64,000 nt of DNA from Proteiniphilum propionicum (GTDB lineage Bacteria; Bacteroidota; Bacteroidia; Bacteroidales; Dysgonomonadaceae). The notes under the pieces were generated by a model, which made no database searches, was not told the origin of the DNA, and saw only the letters and a list, made by a program, of their open reading frames with translations. Below are positions 33,374-42,462 of the stretch, piece by piece; the first letter of the stretch is position 1; each line of letters opens with the position of its first letter. The stretch lies in contig NZ_CP073586.1 in assembly GCF_022267555.1 (NCBI RefSeq), forward strand, positions 1,550,001-1,614,000. Reading direction: 5' to 3'. The translations under genes were made by a program, and so were the position numbers.

Positions 33374-33607
33374 CTATTCCCCCCAAACGTCAGATTTTTT
33401 TACTTTGTATTTCGCAAAAATCTTTTCAATAGCATCTTTCTCTTCAACATTAGGAATGATGTTGCCGTTAAGACGCTGATACCATTGCGAGCGGGCAGAA
33501 ATACCCAATACTTCTTTTATCTCTTCTCTCGCTTTGCGGATATCCCGGTATGGGATCATGCCGTAACCCTTTTTAAAACTGTGGATGTTTTGAGTCTTGT
33601 TTGCCAT
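33374..33607 (-). CDS. Cro-like early regulator
   Basis: About 77 residues from the ATG at 33607 (a TTG 9 bp upstream is less likely). It starts MANKTQNIHSFKKGYGMIPY, and DIRKAREEIKEVLGISARSQ WYQRLNG looks like a small helix-turn-helix. It diverges from the CI-like gene across an operator region, the standard position of Cro. It is the first gene of the early operon and has a -7 box TATCTTTG at 33,690-33,697. Confidence 0.7.
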   Translation of the reverse strand: MANKTQNIHSFKKGYGMIPYRDIRKAREEIKEVLGISARSQWYQRLNGNIIPNVEEKDAIEKIFAKYKVKKSDVWGE

Positions 33608-33625
33608 ATCTTTCAAAAAATAGTC

Positions 33626-33697
33626 TATATTTGCTATTTACAACTGTTCGTTTATTCCGTACATTTGTACCGTTTAAAACGAACACTTGCAAAGATA
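33626..33697. promoter_or_regulatory. Divergent CI/Cro promoter-operator region
   Basis: Plus-strand -7 box TATATTTG (33626-33633) serves the CI-like gene, and minus-strand -7 box TATCTTTG (33690-33697) serves the early operon. Between them lie TGTTCGTTT (33645-33653) and its reverse complement AAACGAACA (33677-33685), with a smaller GTACATTTGTAC palindrome inside. The sites overlap both expected starts, as in a lysogeny switch. Confidence 0.75.
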
Positions 33698-33745
33698 AAC
33701 AACTGTTGGGATAAACCAACAAGTGTAGGGTTAAAATATGTGAAT

Positions 33746-34135
33746 ATGAACGATATTTCTGAAAGAATAAGGTATCTGGTTAATATTGAAGCTAATGGAA
33801 GTGCTGATAAATTTGGTGTGAAAACTGGGTTTTCTGGCCAAACTATAAGAAATGTCACAGAAACGAAGCGAAATAAACCGAGTTTAGACCTTGTAAGAAA
33901 TATTTTGTCAACATTTGTTTATGTTAACCCTGATTGGTTATTGTTCGGCAAAGAGCCATTGAAAAGAAGAGATAACTCACCTGATAACAATATATCAGAA
34001 TTAACACCAGAGTGGCTATTAAAGCGTATTGAGGAGTTGGCAATCGAGAATAATGATCTCAAGAAAGAGATATGCAGATTGACCAGCTCCAAAAAAAATG
34101 ATCTGCAGAATGCTACTGCAGAACATGATATTTAA
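33746..34135 (+). CDS. CI-like XRE repressor
   Basis: 129 residues from the ATG at 33746; the frame is open further upstream, but that part crosses the operator and Cro gene and is not protein-like. Residues 3-65 form an HTH (SERIRYLVNIEANGSADKFG, then GFSGQTIRNVTETKRNKPSL, then NPDWLLFGKEPL). A C-terminal coiled coil (LLKRIEELAIENNDLKKEI) may dimerise it. There is no LexA/S24 protease domain, so induction would not be by RecA-driven self-cleavage. It is one of two HTH repressors in this prophage. Confidence 0.85.
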   Translation: MNDISERIRYLVNIEANGSADKFGVKTGFSGQTIRNVTETKRNKPSLDLVRNILSTFVYVNPDWLLFGKEPLKRRDNSPDNNISELTPEWLLKRIEELAIENNDLKKEICRLTSSKKNDLQNATAEHDI

Positions 34136-34269
34136 TTAAGGTATAAGTATGAAAAACCCTACCGATTATATACCGATAAGGTGTAACTGTTTGAATGATA
34201 AGGTTAATTGTGGTGCGCCAGGTACCTCCAAGTTCATGATCCAGCACTGCTTGTTAGTGTTGGATTTTT

Positions 34270-35169
34270 TTATTTCTCTCTATATTTACTGCTTGACTGT
34301 TGACCGACAGGGTTGTTTTTACATAGGTTGCCTTCAAATATTCTATTTAAGTCATCTTCAGACAGAGTTGTTATGCTGTAGCCATCAAATCTCAATTTGT
34401 TGAGGGTCTCCATTTTTCTTGGTCCTGGATTATCTCCAATTATAACAAAATGAGTTTTTCTGGTTATATTAGAGTTGATATCTGCACCCATTAATTTTAA
34501 CTTCCTCGCCATCTTTATTCTATCCGAAAAATCACCTGTGATTACCACCTTCCTGTCATAGAATGGACTTGATTTATCGGCTTTCGATAGATCTTTCTTA
34601 TATAAATCCGGATCAAGTTTTTTATCAGCGTAAAGTCCTTTTTTGGGTTTGTCACGCTCTTTGTCAATAATTTGTTGATCCGGAGTAATTCCATTTATAT
34701 GTTTTAACCAAATCTGTGCGGTTGCTCTCGCATCTTCCAATGCATTATGGTGGTTTACAAATTTAATATTGTAGGATTTTGCTAAAATTGGCAAGCTTAT
34801 TTTACCACAATCTAAATCAAAGCAAGTATCACTGTAAGTGTAATCAGGTATTTCAATAAAATAATAGGAAAGCGTCTTATGTAGGATCGATCTATCCGTT
34901 GGTGCATTATGCATTACCAAATGTTGGTCGGAGAAATATTTTTCAATTTCTGGCCAAATCTCTTCGAAGGTGGGGGAGTTTTCCGTATGACTTGGATAAA
35001 TCTTATGGATAATTTTTTGAGTTTCCCCGTATCTATTTCCTGGGGGTTGAATGAGATGGTAAACTTCTTCTACTGCTACATTGTTTTTAACGGCTACAAT
35101 TCCAACAGAACATGCGAACTGATCGCTATCGGCATTTTCGAAATCAACGGCAACAAAATCGTATTTCAT
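34270..35169 (-). CDS. DEDDh 3'-5' exonuclease with BRCT domain (soluble)
   Basis: A 299-residue protein. Exo I is FVAVDFENADSDQFACSVGI (about 5-25), Exo II is LVMHNAPTDRSIL (about 85), and Exo III is VNHHNALEDARATAQIWL (about 137), keeping DEDDh residues. After a linker a BRCT domain runs from about 200 to 275 (DRKVVITGDFSDRIKMARKL, HFVIIGDNPGPRKM). No transmembrane helix, unlike the paralogue at 16.8 kb, and the two are clearly diverged. Its start lies about 12 nt after the terminator-like helix of the second RNA element. The gene converges on the CI-like gene, about 134 bp apart. Confidence 0.9.
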   Translation of the reverse strand: MKYDFVAVDFENADSDQFACSVGIVAVKNNVAVEEVYHLIQPPGNRYGETQKIIHKIYPSHTENSPTFEEIWPEIEKYFSDQHLVMHNAPTDRSILHKTLSYYFIEIPDYTYSDTCFDLDCGKISLPILAKSYNIKFVNHHNALEDARATAQIWLKHINGITPDQQIIDKERDKPKKGLYADKKLDPDLYKKDLSKADKSSPFYDRKVVITGDFSDRIKMARKLKLMGADINSNITRKTHFVIIGDNPGPRKMETLNKLRFDGYSITTLSEDDLNRIFEGNLCKNNPVGQQSSSKYREK

Positions 35170-35318
35170 AGAAAATTAAAAAACCTCTCAAATGTGTGCC
35201 CACCGGAATTGAATACCGGAATCCGATTAATTACGGATTACACGCCTGAGAGGCTTTCCATTGTGTTTCAATTTGTGGGCAAAAGCAAAGATAATAAATG
35301 TTTTAAAATATAAAAAAA
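35167..35318 (-). repeat. 152-bp direct repeat, copy 2
   Basis: Ungapped match to 18,480-18,631, 16,687 bp away, same orientation. It contains promoter, leader RNA and start codon of the exonuclease-BRCT gene. Upstream of it lies a terminator and a decayed terminase segment. Confidence 0.92.
35178..35279 (-). ncRNA. Structured leader RNA or small RNA, copy 2
   Basis: The -7 box TATCTTTG lies at 35286-35293. The fold matches copy 1: outer stem, two hairpins, GCCCAC/GTGGGC pairing and TTTTTT end. Compared with copy 1, changes fall in the 8-nt hairpin loop (TAATTAAT instead of TAGATAAT), the A-rich linker and the lower stem, where one G-C becomes G-U and one pair is lost. Both hairpin stems and the T-loop-like sequence are unchanged. 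Confidence 0.7.
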
Positions 35319-35350
35319 CAAAAACCCGAATGTCGTTTAAACATTCCGGG
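35312..35350 (-). terminator. Terminator upstream of RNA copy 2
   Basis: CCCG-AATGT pairs with ACATT-(C)-CGGG with one bulge (35325-35350), and the minus-strand 3' side is T-rich. It stops transcription entering the RNA element from the right and reuses the end of the terminase relic. Confidence 0.65.
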
Positions 35351-35428
35351 TAATTCATTACATTCACCAATTGCAGGCCTGTCAAGTGGAATAAAGGTGA
35401 AATTGAAACCTGAAACAGTTTTATTTAC
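35340..35428 (-). pseudogene. Terminase large subunit fragment (relic)
   Basis: Minus-strand bases 35366-35410 encode GFNFTFIPLDRPAIG, differing at one residue from GFNFTFISLDRPAIG of the intact terminase at 20.3 kb. A preceding VNKTVS resembles its YNKVSS, and the following NELPGMF echoes NSYVGMF, with deletions between. No longer frame is present. This is a scar of a related phage genome. The remaining 35,429-35,594 holds no gene I can see, though CCACCCCGGGCC there recalls the GC island next to the intact terminase. Confidence 0.8.
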
Positions 35429-35594
35429 ACAACCATCTACTCTCCACCCCGGGCCGATATGTTATATCATGCTGAATATCAATTTAAAATGCTTTCAGCC
35501 AATACCAACAGCGCAGTCCGGTGATCAATCAATGATAATGCCAGGGAACTTCAATCTTCTCTTAATTTAGTATGCCTGTATTTGAATTTTAAAC

Positions 35595-35966
35595 CTAATC
35601 ATCCCGGTTTGTATAATAGTCGGGAGCATCTGAATCTTCTTCGGTATCAGTGTTTTTTGTGGATTTATCTTTTTTAAATGCTTCAGCAACCTTATCGTAA
35701 TTCTCTCTCCATGCATCGGCTACAGTAGAGATGAAACTGCCGGCACTCTCTTTTATCACATCCCATTTATTGTCGGCAACATTTTCATACTCATCTAATT
35801 TGATTGAAAGGGTTTCCCTTATTTCTTTCAGTTTTTCTAACCGCTCCCGGTATTCTTCCTTTGCGTCATCAGCTATCTCTCCGGCTTTATCTTCAAGTTT
35901 TGAAATATAGTCGGCCAGATCGTTCAAAACTTTCTGTGTCTTTTCTTTGAATTCATCTTTCTTCAT
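35595..35966 (-). CDS. Coiled-coil stress-type protein (host)
   Basis: A 123-residue, highly charged protein (start MKKDEFKEKTQKVLNDLADY) made almost entirely of amphipathic helix, with an acidic disordered tail (STKNTDTEEDSDAPDYYTNR). It resembles YtxH/apolipoprotein-like stress proteins, without a membrane segment. It is the first gene beyond the prophage and diverges from adk. Specific function unknown. Confidence 0.6.
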   Translation of the reverse strand: MKKDEFKEKTQKVLNDLADYISKLEDKAGEIADDAKEEYRERLEKLKEIRETLSIKLDEYENVADNKWDVIKESAGSFISTVADAWRENYDKVAEAFKKDKSTKNTDTEEDSDAPDYYTNRDD

Positions 35967-36090
35967 TATATGACTATGTTATAGTTTGACTTCTATTGAT
36001 AAACATTCAGATGATTAGATTAGTTCATTGTTTTTATGGATAAAAGCGGAATAATGATGTCAGTATAAATACTAAACGAATCAAAATGTC

Positions 36091-36098
36091 TATCTTTG
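36091..36098 (+). promoter_or_regulatory. -7 box for adk
   Basis: TATCTTTG matches TAnnTTTG and lies 23 bp upstream of the adk ATG. It likely drives adk, obgE and pgeF, which are spaced by 2 bp and 8 bp. Confidence 0.7.
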
Positions 36099-36121
36099 CA
36101 GATTGAGAAAACAGATAGTAT

Positions 36122-36697
36122 ATGTTGAATATTGTTATTTTTGGTGCTCCGGGATCGGGAAAAGGGACACAAAGTGCTAGACTTGTTGAGAAATACGGAC
36201 TCAAACACGTTTCCACCGGAGAAATACTTAGGAGTGAGATCAGAGCAGGCTCGCAATTGGGACAATTGGCTGAGTCCTATATGTCGAAAGGAGAGCTGGT
36301 ACCAGATGATGTAGTAATTGATATCTTAGAAGAACTTATTGAAAGGAACGGCAAAATTAAAGGCTTTATTTTCGATGGTTTTCCACGGACACTTACACAA
36401 GGCGAAGCATTAAGTAAAATGCTTATGAAACACGATGAAGATGTGAATGTTGTGATAAGCTTGGATGTGGAGGATGAGGAACTGATTGACAGATTGCTTA
36501 AAAGAGGGCAAATCTCAGGCAGGAAAGATGATAACCGAAAGACTATTGAATCGAGACTGAGGGTTTATTACAATCAGACATCTCCTTTAAAGGATTTTTA
36601 TAAAGAACAAGGCATTTTGAGAGTGATCCGTGGAACAGGTACAGTTGATGAAATATTTAATGCAATTGAAGACGAAATAGATCAGTTAGTTGTGTAA
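36122..36697 (+). CDS. adk: Adenylate kinase
   Basis: A 191-residue protein: P-loop [14 protein letters not shown] (about 8-21), [12 protein letters not shown] (AMP site), [17 protein letters not shown] (about 80-96) and [11 protein letters not shown] in a short LID. It converts ATP plus AMP to two ADP. It is the short form without a zinc-type LID insertion, typical of Bacteroidetes. Cytoplasmic. The start follows a good promoter, and the stop is 2 bp before obgE. All key residues appear intact. Confidence 0.97.
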   Translation: MLNIVIFGAPGSGKGTQSARLVEKYGLKHVSTGEILRSEIRAGSQLGQLAESYMSKGELVPDDVVIDILEELIERNGKIKGFIFDGFPRTLTQGEALSKMLMKHDEDVNVVISLDVEDEELIDRLLKRGQISGRKDDNRKTIESRLRVYYNQTSPLKDFYKEQGILRVIRGTGTVDEIFNAIEDEIDQLVV

Positions 36698-36699
36698 GG

Positions 36700-37848
36700 A
36701 TGGCGGAAACAAATTTTGTAGATTACGTTAAGATTTTTTGCAGATCGGGTAAAGGAGGGCGAGGCTCAGCTCATTTCAGGAGAGAGAAGTATATCCCGAA
36801 AGGTGGGCCCGATGGAGGAGACGGAGGTGATGGCGGCAACATTATTCTGAGGGGTAATCGTAACTACTGGACACTGCTGCATCTTCGCTACGAACGACAT
36901 GTTTTCGCAGGCCACGGCGAAAGCGGATCAAAAGCGCAGAGATCTGGGAAAAAGGGGATTAGCAGAATTATAGAGGTGCCTTGCGGTACCGTGGCTTACG
37001 ATGCACATACCGGGGAATATCTTTGCGATATAACAGATGATGGGCAGGAGGCGATTCTGTTAAAGGGAGGTCGAGGCGGCCTGGGCAATGTCCATTTTAA
37101 ATCGGCCACTAATCAGGCACCCAGATATGCGCAACCGGGCGAACCTTACGAGGAGCGCTGGGTAATTCTGGAGTTAAAGCTATTGGCCGATGTGGGGCTG
37201 GTAGGTTTTCCTAATACCGGAAAATCCACCCTGCTTTCGGTGGTGTCGGAGGCAAAACCCAAAATTGCCAATTATCCATTTACAACGTTGGAACCAAATT
37301 TAGGAATAGTCAGCTATCGTGAAGGGAAATCGTTTGTGATGGCCGATATACCTGGAATTATTGAGGGTGCCAGTGAAGGCAGAGGGCTTGGCCTTCGATT
37401 CCTTAGGCACATAGAACGAAATTCATTATTACTGTTTGTGGTACCGGCCGATGCCGATGATATAAAAAGAGAGTGCGAGATCTTGTTGGGTGAACTGAAA
37501 AAATACAATCCGGAATTGCTGCATAAAAAACATGTTCTTGCTATTTCTAAATCTGATATGTTGGATGAAGAGCTCATGCAAGAAATAGCTTTAGGCTTGC
37601 CCAATATACCTTATTTGTTTATCTCTTCAATTACGGGATATGGTATCCCTGCCCTAAAGGATATTCTTTGGAGGGAATTGAATTCTGACGACCATGTCCC
37701 TATGTCTGTGTCTAGGGACTCGTTGGTGCACAGAGATCTGGATGTTTCGAATCTCGATTTAGGACCTGAGGAAAAGTTTCCTGACGATGATTATGACAAT
37801 GTTGATGATGAAGAAGATGATGACAACTATTTTGAGGAAGATTTTTGA
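36700..37848 (+). CDS. obgE: GTPase ObgE/CgtA
   Basis: A 382-residue protein. The glycine-rich Obg domain ([32 protein letters not shown]) occupies 1-155, followed by a G domain: G1 GFPNTGKST (about 166), G2 [10 protein letters not shown]3 [11 protein letters not shown]4 as SKSD instead of the usual NKxD. The C-terminal tail is very acidic ([20 protein letters not shown]). It acts in ribosome maturation and stress control. The G4 change to SKSD is a variant within the family. The next gene starts just downstream. Confidence 0.96.
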   Translation: MAETNFVDYVKIFCRSGKGGRGSAHFRREKYIPKGGPDGGDGGDGGNIILRGNRNYWTLLHLRYERHVFAGHGESGSKAQRSGKKGISRIIEVPCGTVAYDAHTGEYLCDITDDGQEAILLKGGRGGLGNVHFKSATNQAPRYAQPGEPYEERWVILELKLLADVGLVGFPNTGKSTLLSVVSEAKPKIANYPFTTLEPNLGIVSYREGKSFVMADIPGIIEGASEGRGLGLRFLRHIERNSLLLFVVPADADDIKRECEILLGELKKYNPELLHKKHVLAISKSDMLDEELMQEIALGLPNIPYLFISSITGYGIPALKDILWRELNSDDHVPMSVSRDSLVHRDLDVSNLDLGPEEKFPDDDYDNVDDEEDDDNYFEEDF

Positions 37849-37856
37849 TTTATGCA

Positions 37857-38675
37857 ATGAAACCGCATCCGCATAATAAAAATTTACTGCAGTTCGATCT
37901 GTTTGAAAGTGAAAAGAGTATTGTTCACTTCACCACTACACGGATTGGGGGAGTAAGTAACGGCACCTATTCTTCTTTCAATATGGGTAATTTTTCGGAT
38001 GATAATCCCATAAATATCTATGAAAACAGGCAGATTCTTGCCCGTATGTTTTACATGGATCTTTCACGGTTTATTGTTCCTCATCAAACACACGGCACAA
38101 GGGTCTTAAAAGTGGACAGACAGTTTTTAGATATGGATAATGCAGATGCTATTGAAATTATGTATGGCGTTGATGCCACTATAACTAAAGAAAAGGAACT
38201 TTTTCTCTGTGTCACAACTGCTGATTGTGTGCCGATACTGCTTTATGACAGAAAAAAGGAGGTTATTGCTGCTATTCATGCCGGGTGGAGAGGTACGGCC
38301 GGACGGATTGTTGAGAAAACAATCGTAGAGATGGGTAAGCAATATGGATCTTCGGCAGAAGATATGATAGCCGGCATTGGCCCTGCAATATCTGCTGTTC
38401 ACTACGAGGTAGGGGATGAGGTGACAGATAAATTTATCAGAAACGGGTTCAATCTTTCCGATCAGACCTTTTTTTACAGGAAAAATTCCACTTCCAAATA
38501 TCATATCGATTTGAAAGAGATAAATAGACGGGAACTTTTGAGGCTTGGTGTTCCCGAAGAAGGGATTGAGAAAAGCAATTTGTGCACATTCGAAAAACAG
38601 GAGCTGTTCTTTTCTGCACGAAGGCAGACTGTTCATTCAGGCAGAATGCTTACGGGAATAATGATGAAGAGGTGA
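37857..38675 (+). CDS. pgeF: Peptidoglycan editing factor PgeF / laccase-domain protein (YfiH family)
   Basis: About 272 residues from ATG at 37857; an in-frame TTG overlapping the obgE stop is possible. Conserved pieces are VHFTTTRIGGVSNGTYSSFN, FIVPHQTHGTRVL, LCVTTADCVPILLYD and AIHAGWRGTAGRI, with the metal-binding His and Cys of the YfiH family. In E. coli the homologue removes wrongly added amino acids from peptidoglycan precursors, and other members act on purine nucleosides. Third gene of the adk unit, closed by a bidirectional terminator. Confidence 0.9.
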   Translation: MKPHPHNKNLLQFDLFESEKSIVHFTTTRIGGVSNGTYSSFNMGNFSDDNPINIYENRQILARMFYMDLSRFIVPHQTHGTRVLKVDRQFLDMDNADAIEIMYGVDATITKEKELFLCVTTADCVPILLYDRKKEVIAAIHAGWRGTAGRIVEKTIVEMGKQYGSSAEDMIAGIGPAISAVHYEVGDEVTDKFIRNGFNLSDQTFFYRKNSTSKYHIDLKEINRRELLRLGVPEEGIEKSNLCTFEKQELFFSARRQTVHSGRMLTGIMMKR

Positions 38676-38684
38676 ATAAAAAAA

Positions 38685-38709
38685 GGGAATGAGTATTTAA
38701 TTCATTCCC
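38685..38709. terminator. Bidirectional terminator
   Basis: GGGAATGA (38685-38692) pairs with TCATTCCC (38702-38709). A-run on the left and T-run on the right serve both pgeF (plus) and the superoxide dismutase gene (minus). Confidence 0.85.
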
Positions 38710-38755
38710 TTTTCCCTATTTAAATTACGCGCTTCCGCCAGAAGACTGCATTCAA

Positions 38756-39442
38756 TTAATAACGTGCGCTAACAACGTCCCAGTCTATAACCTTCCATAA
38801 TTCCTTCAGATGATCTGCGCGGCGATTTTGGTAGTCGAGATAGTATGAATGTTCCCATACATCGAATCCCAAAATAGGAGTTAATCCCTTTGTTATAGGA
38901 TTGCCGGCATTGCTCTCTTTTTCTATAGAAAGTTTACCGCTCCCGTCTTTTGCCAGCCACACCCATCCTGAACCGAACAGGGAAGCCCCGGCGGCATTGA
39001 ACTCTTCCTCGAATTTATCAAATGAACCGAATTGTTCACTGATAGCATCAGCCAGTTTACCTTTGGGCTCTCCGCCACCATCTTTTTTAAATGATGTAAA
39101 GTAGAGATTATGGTTTAAAACTTGTCCCGCGTTGTTGAATATGGCTCCGTCGCTTTCTTTCACGACAGTTTCAAGATCGGACTTTTCGAATTTTGTCCCA
39201 ACTGTCAGTTTATTCAAATTGTCCACATAAGCCTGATGGTGTTTACCATAGTGGAGTTCAATTGTTTGTTTGCTGATAACTGGTTCCAATGCATCGGTTG
39301 CGTAGGGCAAAGCTACTTTTTCAAATTTCATATTTACTTCGTTTTTATGATTGTTATTTTCGTTGTTCCTTGCTTGAGAATTATTGCAGCTTGCAGTATT
39401 GATTGCGAATAATCCTATTAATATGTAATAAATTGGTTTCAT
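38756..39442 (-). CDS. Fe/Mn superoxide dismutase with lipoprotein signal peptide
   Basis: A 228-residue protein. Residues 1-19 form a hydrophobic signal ending in the lipobox TASC, then an Asn-rich linker (about 20-38), then a complete SOD: ALEPVISKQTIELHYGKHHQ with the first metal His, FNNAGQVLNHNLYF with the second, and GFDVWEHSYYLDYQNRRADH with Asp and His. It dismutates superoxide. The QVLNH motif is typical of Bacteroides-type Fe (cambialistic) enzymes. Most such enzymes are cytoplasmic; this one should be anchored in an envelope membrane. An internal ATG (MKFEKV) could give a cytoplasmic form too. Confidence 0.93.
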   Translation of the reverse strand: MKPIYYILIGLFAINTASCNNSQARNNENNNHKNEVNMKFEKVALPYATDALEPVISKQTIELHYGKHHQAYVDNLNKLTVGTKFEKSDLETVVKESDGAIFNNAGQVLNHNLYFTSFKKDGGGEPKGKLADAISEQFGSFDKFEEEFNAAGASLFGSGWVWLAKDGSGKLSIEKESNAGNPITKGLTPILGFDVWEHSYYLDYQNRRADHLKELWKVIDWDVVSARY

Positions 39443-39978
39443 ACTATTCTGTTTGTTGTACTCGCATTAGCATGTTCTTAAAAGTTTTACACGCATTGCC
39501 TTATTGATCGGTATTTTACTGAAAACATTCGTTATGATGCGAATAATTTACCTCCCCGGTCAATAATTCCAGCATACTGAATATTCAATAATATAACGAA
39601 ATGAATCCTCGAAAAGTTCGGTATCTGTTTTATTCATTGCCGTTAATAATGATAAAATAGCGCAAAAAAAAATCAGTCCGAACGTTAATATTCAGACTGA
39701 TAGTAGTTTTATAAGAGAGTTATAGTTTTTCTTTATTGTACTTTTAATTTATTTATTGAGCCCTCTTTTATAAGATTGGCATAAGAGTTTTTGAATATTT
39801 AACTGATAAGTCCCCTCCGATAACTCTTTTCTACTGAAAATTTTCCAAAATCCTCATTAATTTTAAGCGAGTTGAAAACTATTAAAACCGGATTTGGGGA
39901 TTTTCGGAGCAGACTCACTGATTTGAATTCAAAAAACTGATTTCGGAAAAAATAACTTTCTTCAAGAATGCTCTTTGT
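39443..39978. other. Gene-free interval with a terminator
   Basis: No convincing gene on either strand. ATCAGTC/GACTGAT (39672-39701) followed by a long T run on the minus strand is a terminator, about 280 bp beyond the ftsH stop, so the ftsH mRNA may have a long 3' end. The rest is AT-rich upstream sequence for the dismutase. Confidence 0.6.
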
Positions 39979-42006
39979 TTAATGTGATTCTATTGAAGCT
40001 ATGTCCCCTGAACCAACAGGTTTCGATTGTGGTACAGGCTCTTCTTCTGTCTCTTTCTTGTTCTCGAAAATCTCCTGTGAGCGTGAAACCCATTGGCGCT
40101 TGCCGAAGATATGTTCCAGGTCCTCAGCATAAATAATCTCTTTCTCCAAAAGAATATTTGCTAATTGTCCGTGTCCGTTGGATTTGTCGGAGAGTATCTG
40201 TTTAGCCCTGGCATACTGTTCGGCTATCATTGATTTTACTTCCGCATCAATCAGCTTAGCTGTTTCATCACTGTAGGGTTTAGAGAACATATACTCCTGT
40301 CCCGATGAATCGTAATAGCTGAGATTGGGTAGTTTGTCACTCATGCCCAGGTAGGTGACCATAGCGTAGGCCTGTTTGGTAACACGTTCCAGGTCATTCA
40401 TAGCACCTGAGGAGATTTGTCCGATAAACAATTCTTCGGCTGCTCTTCCACCTAACAGGGAACATATCTCGTCGAGCATCTGTTCCTTGGTGGTTATCTG
40501 TCGCTCTTCAGGCAGGTACCAGGCTGCTCCCAGTGCTTTCCCTCGGGGCACTATCGTTACCTTTACCAACGGGTTGGCATGCTCCAGGAACCAGCTTAAA
40601 GTGGCATGGCCTGCCTCGTGAATGGCGATAGACTTCTTCTCATTCTGAGTGATGATTTTATTTTTCTTCTCAAGTCCCCCCACGATACGGTCAACAGCAT
40701 TCATGAAATCCTCTTTCTGAACATATTTTTTCTTCTTACGTGCTGCAATCAAAGCAGCTTCGTTACATACGTTTGCAATATCTGCACCGGAGAAACCCGG
40801 AGTCTGCCTAGAAAGGAACTCAATATCTACCGATTCATCAATTTTTATAGGGCGCAAGTGCACTTTGAATATATCTTTACGTTCATTCAGGTCAGGAAGC
40901 TCCACATAGATTTGTCTGTCGAAGCGTCCTGCACGCAGCAATGCCTTATCCAGCACATCGGCACGGTTGGTTGCTGCAAGTATGATAACGCCACTATTGG
41001 AGCCGAAGCCGTCCATCTCTGTCAGTAGTTGGTTAAGAGTATTCTCACGTTCATCGTTTGAGCCGAAGTTGGTGTTTTTGCCCCTTGCTCTGCCTACCGC
41101 GTCAATTTCATCAATAAACACAATGCATGGAGCCTTCTCCTTTGCCTGACGAAACAGGTCGCGCACACGTGATGCGCCGACACCCACAAACATCTCCACG
41201 AAATCAGATCCCGATATTGAGAAAAAGGGAACGTTGGCTTCACCGGCAACAGCTTTTGCCAGCAATGTCTTACCTGTTCCGGGAGGTCCTACCAGCAGTG
41301 CTCCCTTAGGTATCTTACCACCCAGATTAGTGTAGTTATTGGGGTTTTTAAGGAACTCTACAATTTCCTGTATCTCTTCTTTTGCTTCCGAAAGTCCTGC
41401 CACATCTTTAAACGTCACTTTCTGGCTCGAATCTTTATCGAAAAGCTGTGCTTTGGATTTTCCCACACTAAAAACGCCGCTGCCTCCACCTGCCCCTCCC
41501 TGCATTCTGCGCATCATCCATACCCAGAACACTATTAGAAGAATAAATGGGGCAAAAGTGATAAGTATTCCCCAAAATTCGGATGTGGTGTCGTAACGAA
41601 CTTCAATCTCGTAATTTTTTTCATCTTTTATTTTATCGATAAACTCCGACACTGCGTCTGTTGAGGGCACATTTACCTTGATAGAAGGAGTTTTGCCCAG
41701 CTTGCTGGCGTCATTCCCAAAGATAAAGCTTGCAGACTCCTCCCGTATGACAGCCTCGGCGGTCTCTTTATTGCTGAATACAACCACACTTTTCACACGG
41801 TTGTCTCTGACATATTGCTGGAATTCCGACCATTTAACCTCTTTTACTGTATTGTCCTGCCCGAAGAACCACATACCCATTAGTATGGCAAGTATCGCGG
41901 CGTAAATCCAATACGGATTAAACGGCCTATTAGAATTATTAGGCCCGCCAATCTTTGGACGTAGTGTAGGCTGCTTATCTTGTTTGTTATTGTTTGTATT
42001 ACTCAT
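39979..42006 (-). CDS. ftsH: ATP-dependent zinc metalloprotease FtsH
   Basis: A 675-residue protein with transmembrane helices at about 31-48 and 150-170, and an AAA domain with Walker A GPPGTGKT (about 239), Walker [12 protein letters not shown] (about 295), and an arginine finger region [12 protein letters not shown]. The protease zinc motif is HEAGH (about 463), with a further Asp ligand expected downstream. It degrades damaged membrane and regulatory proteins. The periplasmic segment between the helices is about 100 residues. It follows rsfS by 96 bp, an association common in Bacteroidetes. Confidence 0.97.
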   Translation of the reverse strand: MSNTNNNKQDKQPTLRPKIGGPNNSNRPFNPYWIYAAILAILMGMWFFGQDNTVKEVKWSEFQQYVRDNRVKSVVVFSNKETAEAVIREESASFIFGNDASKLGKTPSIKVNVPSTDAVSEFIDKIKDEKNYEIEVRYDTTSEFWGILITFAPFILLIVFWVWMMRRMQGGAGGGSGVFSVGKSKAQLFDKDSSQKVTFKDVAGLSEAKEEIQEIVEFLKNPNNYTNLGGKIPKGALLVGPPGTGKTLLAKAVAGEANVPFFSISGSDFVEMFVGVGASRVRDLFRQAKEKAPCIVFIDEIDAVGRARGKNTNFGSNDERENTLNQLLTEMDGFGSNSGVIILAATNRADVLDKALLRAGRFDRQIYVELPDLNERKDIFKVHLRPIKIDESVDIEFLSRQTPGFSGADIANVCNEAALIAARKKKKYVQKEDFMNAVDRIVGGLEKKNKIITQNEKKSIAIHEAGHATLSWFLEHANPLVKVTIVPRGKALGAAWYLPEERQITTKEQMLDEICSLLGGRAAEELFIGQISSGAMNDLERVTKQAYAMVTYLGMSDKLPNLSYYDSSGQEYMFSKPYSDETAKLIDAEVKSMIAEQYARAKQILSDKSNGHGQLANILLEKEIIYAEDLEHIFGKRQWVSRSQEIFENKKETEEEPVPQSKPVGSGDIASIESH

Positions 42007-42102
42007 TTGGCTACCACCTCTTTTCGAAATTTTATATGGGCAACTCTACATGTTTTTGTATGCCCACTGGATAATTAGTAACAATTTTTTAAGGAATAAG
42101 TT

Positions 42103-42462
42103 TTATTCCAATGTGGGAATACGCAATGATTTTGCATCTTCCCAGAGATTATCAATGTTGTAAAAGCTGCGGAGTTCGGGGAGAAAAATATGCACTATTA
42201 CGTTGCCGTAATCCATACCTATCCATTCGGCAAGCTTTTGTCCGTGTACACGGATAGGGCTCTCTTTTGTGTTTTTCTTAACAATCTCTTCTACCGAATC
42301 GGCCAACGCCGAAACCTGTGTCGGGGTGTTACCTTCACAAATAACGAAATAATCACAAATTGCACCCGACATGCCTTTTAGTTGTATTGCGCTGATATTT
42401 TTTCCTTTTTTTTCTTGAATTCCTTCAATAATACTTTGTAATAATCTGTTTTTTTCTATCAT
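42103..42462 (-). CDS. rsfS: Ribosome silencing factor RsfS
   Basis: A 119-residue Iojap-family protein: YFVICEGNTPTQVSALADSV and EWIGMDYGNVIVHIFLPELR SFY are the family's marks. It binds ribosomal protein L14 and blocks subunit joining during starvation. Cytoplasmic. It is upstream of ftsH on the same strand. Confidence 0.95.
   Translation of the reverse strand: MIEKNRLLQSIIEGIQEKKGKNISAIQLKGMSGAICDYFVICEGNTPTQVSALADSVEEIVKKNTKESPIRVHGQKLAEWIGMDYGNVIVHIFLPELRSFYNIDNLWEDAKSLRIPTLE

Larger units (their letters stand above)
1..35430. mobile_element. Tailed (siphovirus-like) prophage, left end outside window
   Basis: The stretch encodes a full structural set: terminase, S49 protease, capsid, portal, tape measure, tail tip and lysis genes. 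It also has a replication block and a divergent repressor/Cro switch, nearly all on the minus strand. The right edge lies between the exonuclease-BRCT gene near 35.17 kb and the host gene at 35,595, within a decayed zone holding a terminase relic. No integrase or transposase of this phage is visible, so the integration module is probably beyond the left end. All structural genes appear open, so the prophage may be intact, but this cannot be judged without the missing end. Confidence 0.9.

Noticed and set aside
33305-33745. Upstream extension of the CI-like gene to a 276-residue protein
   Set aside because: The added part lies over the operator region and antisense to the Cro-like and LuxR-type genes; the HTH begins right after ATG 33746 and a -7 box lies at 33,626-33,633.
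34149-34403. 84-codon plus-strand ORF after the CI-like gene
   Set aside because: Most of it is antisense to the exonuclease-BRCT gene and its composition is Cys/Leu-rich with no domain.
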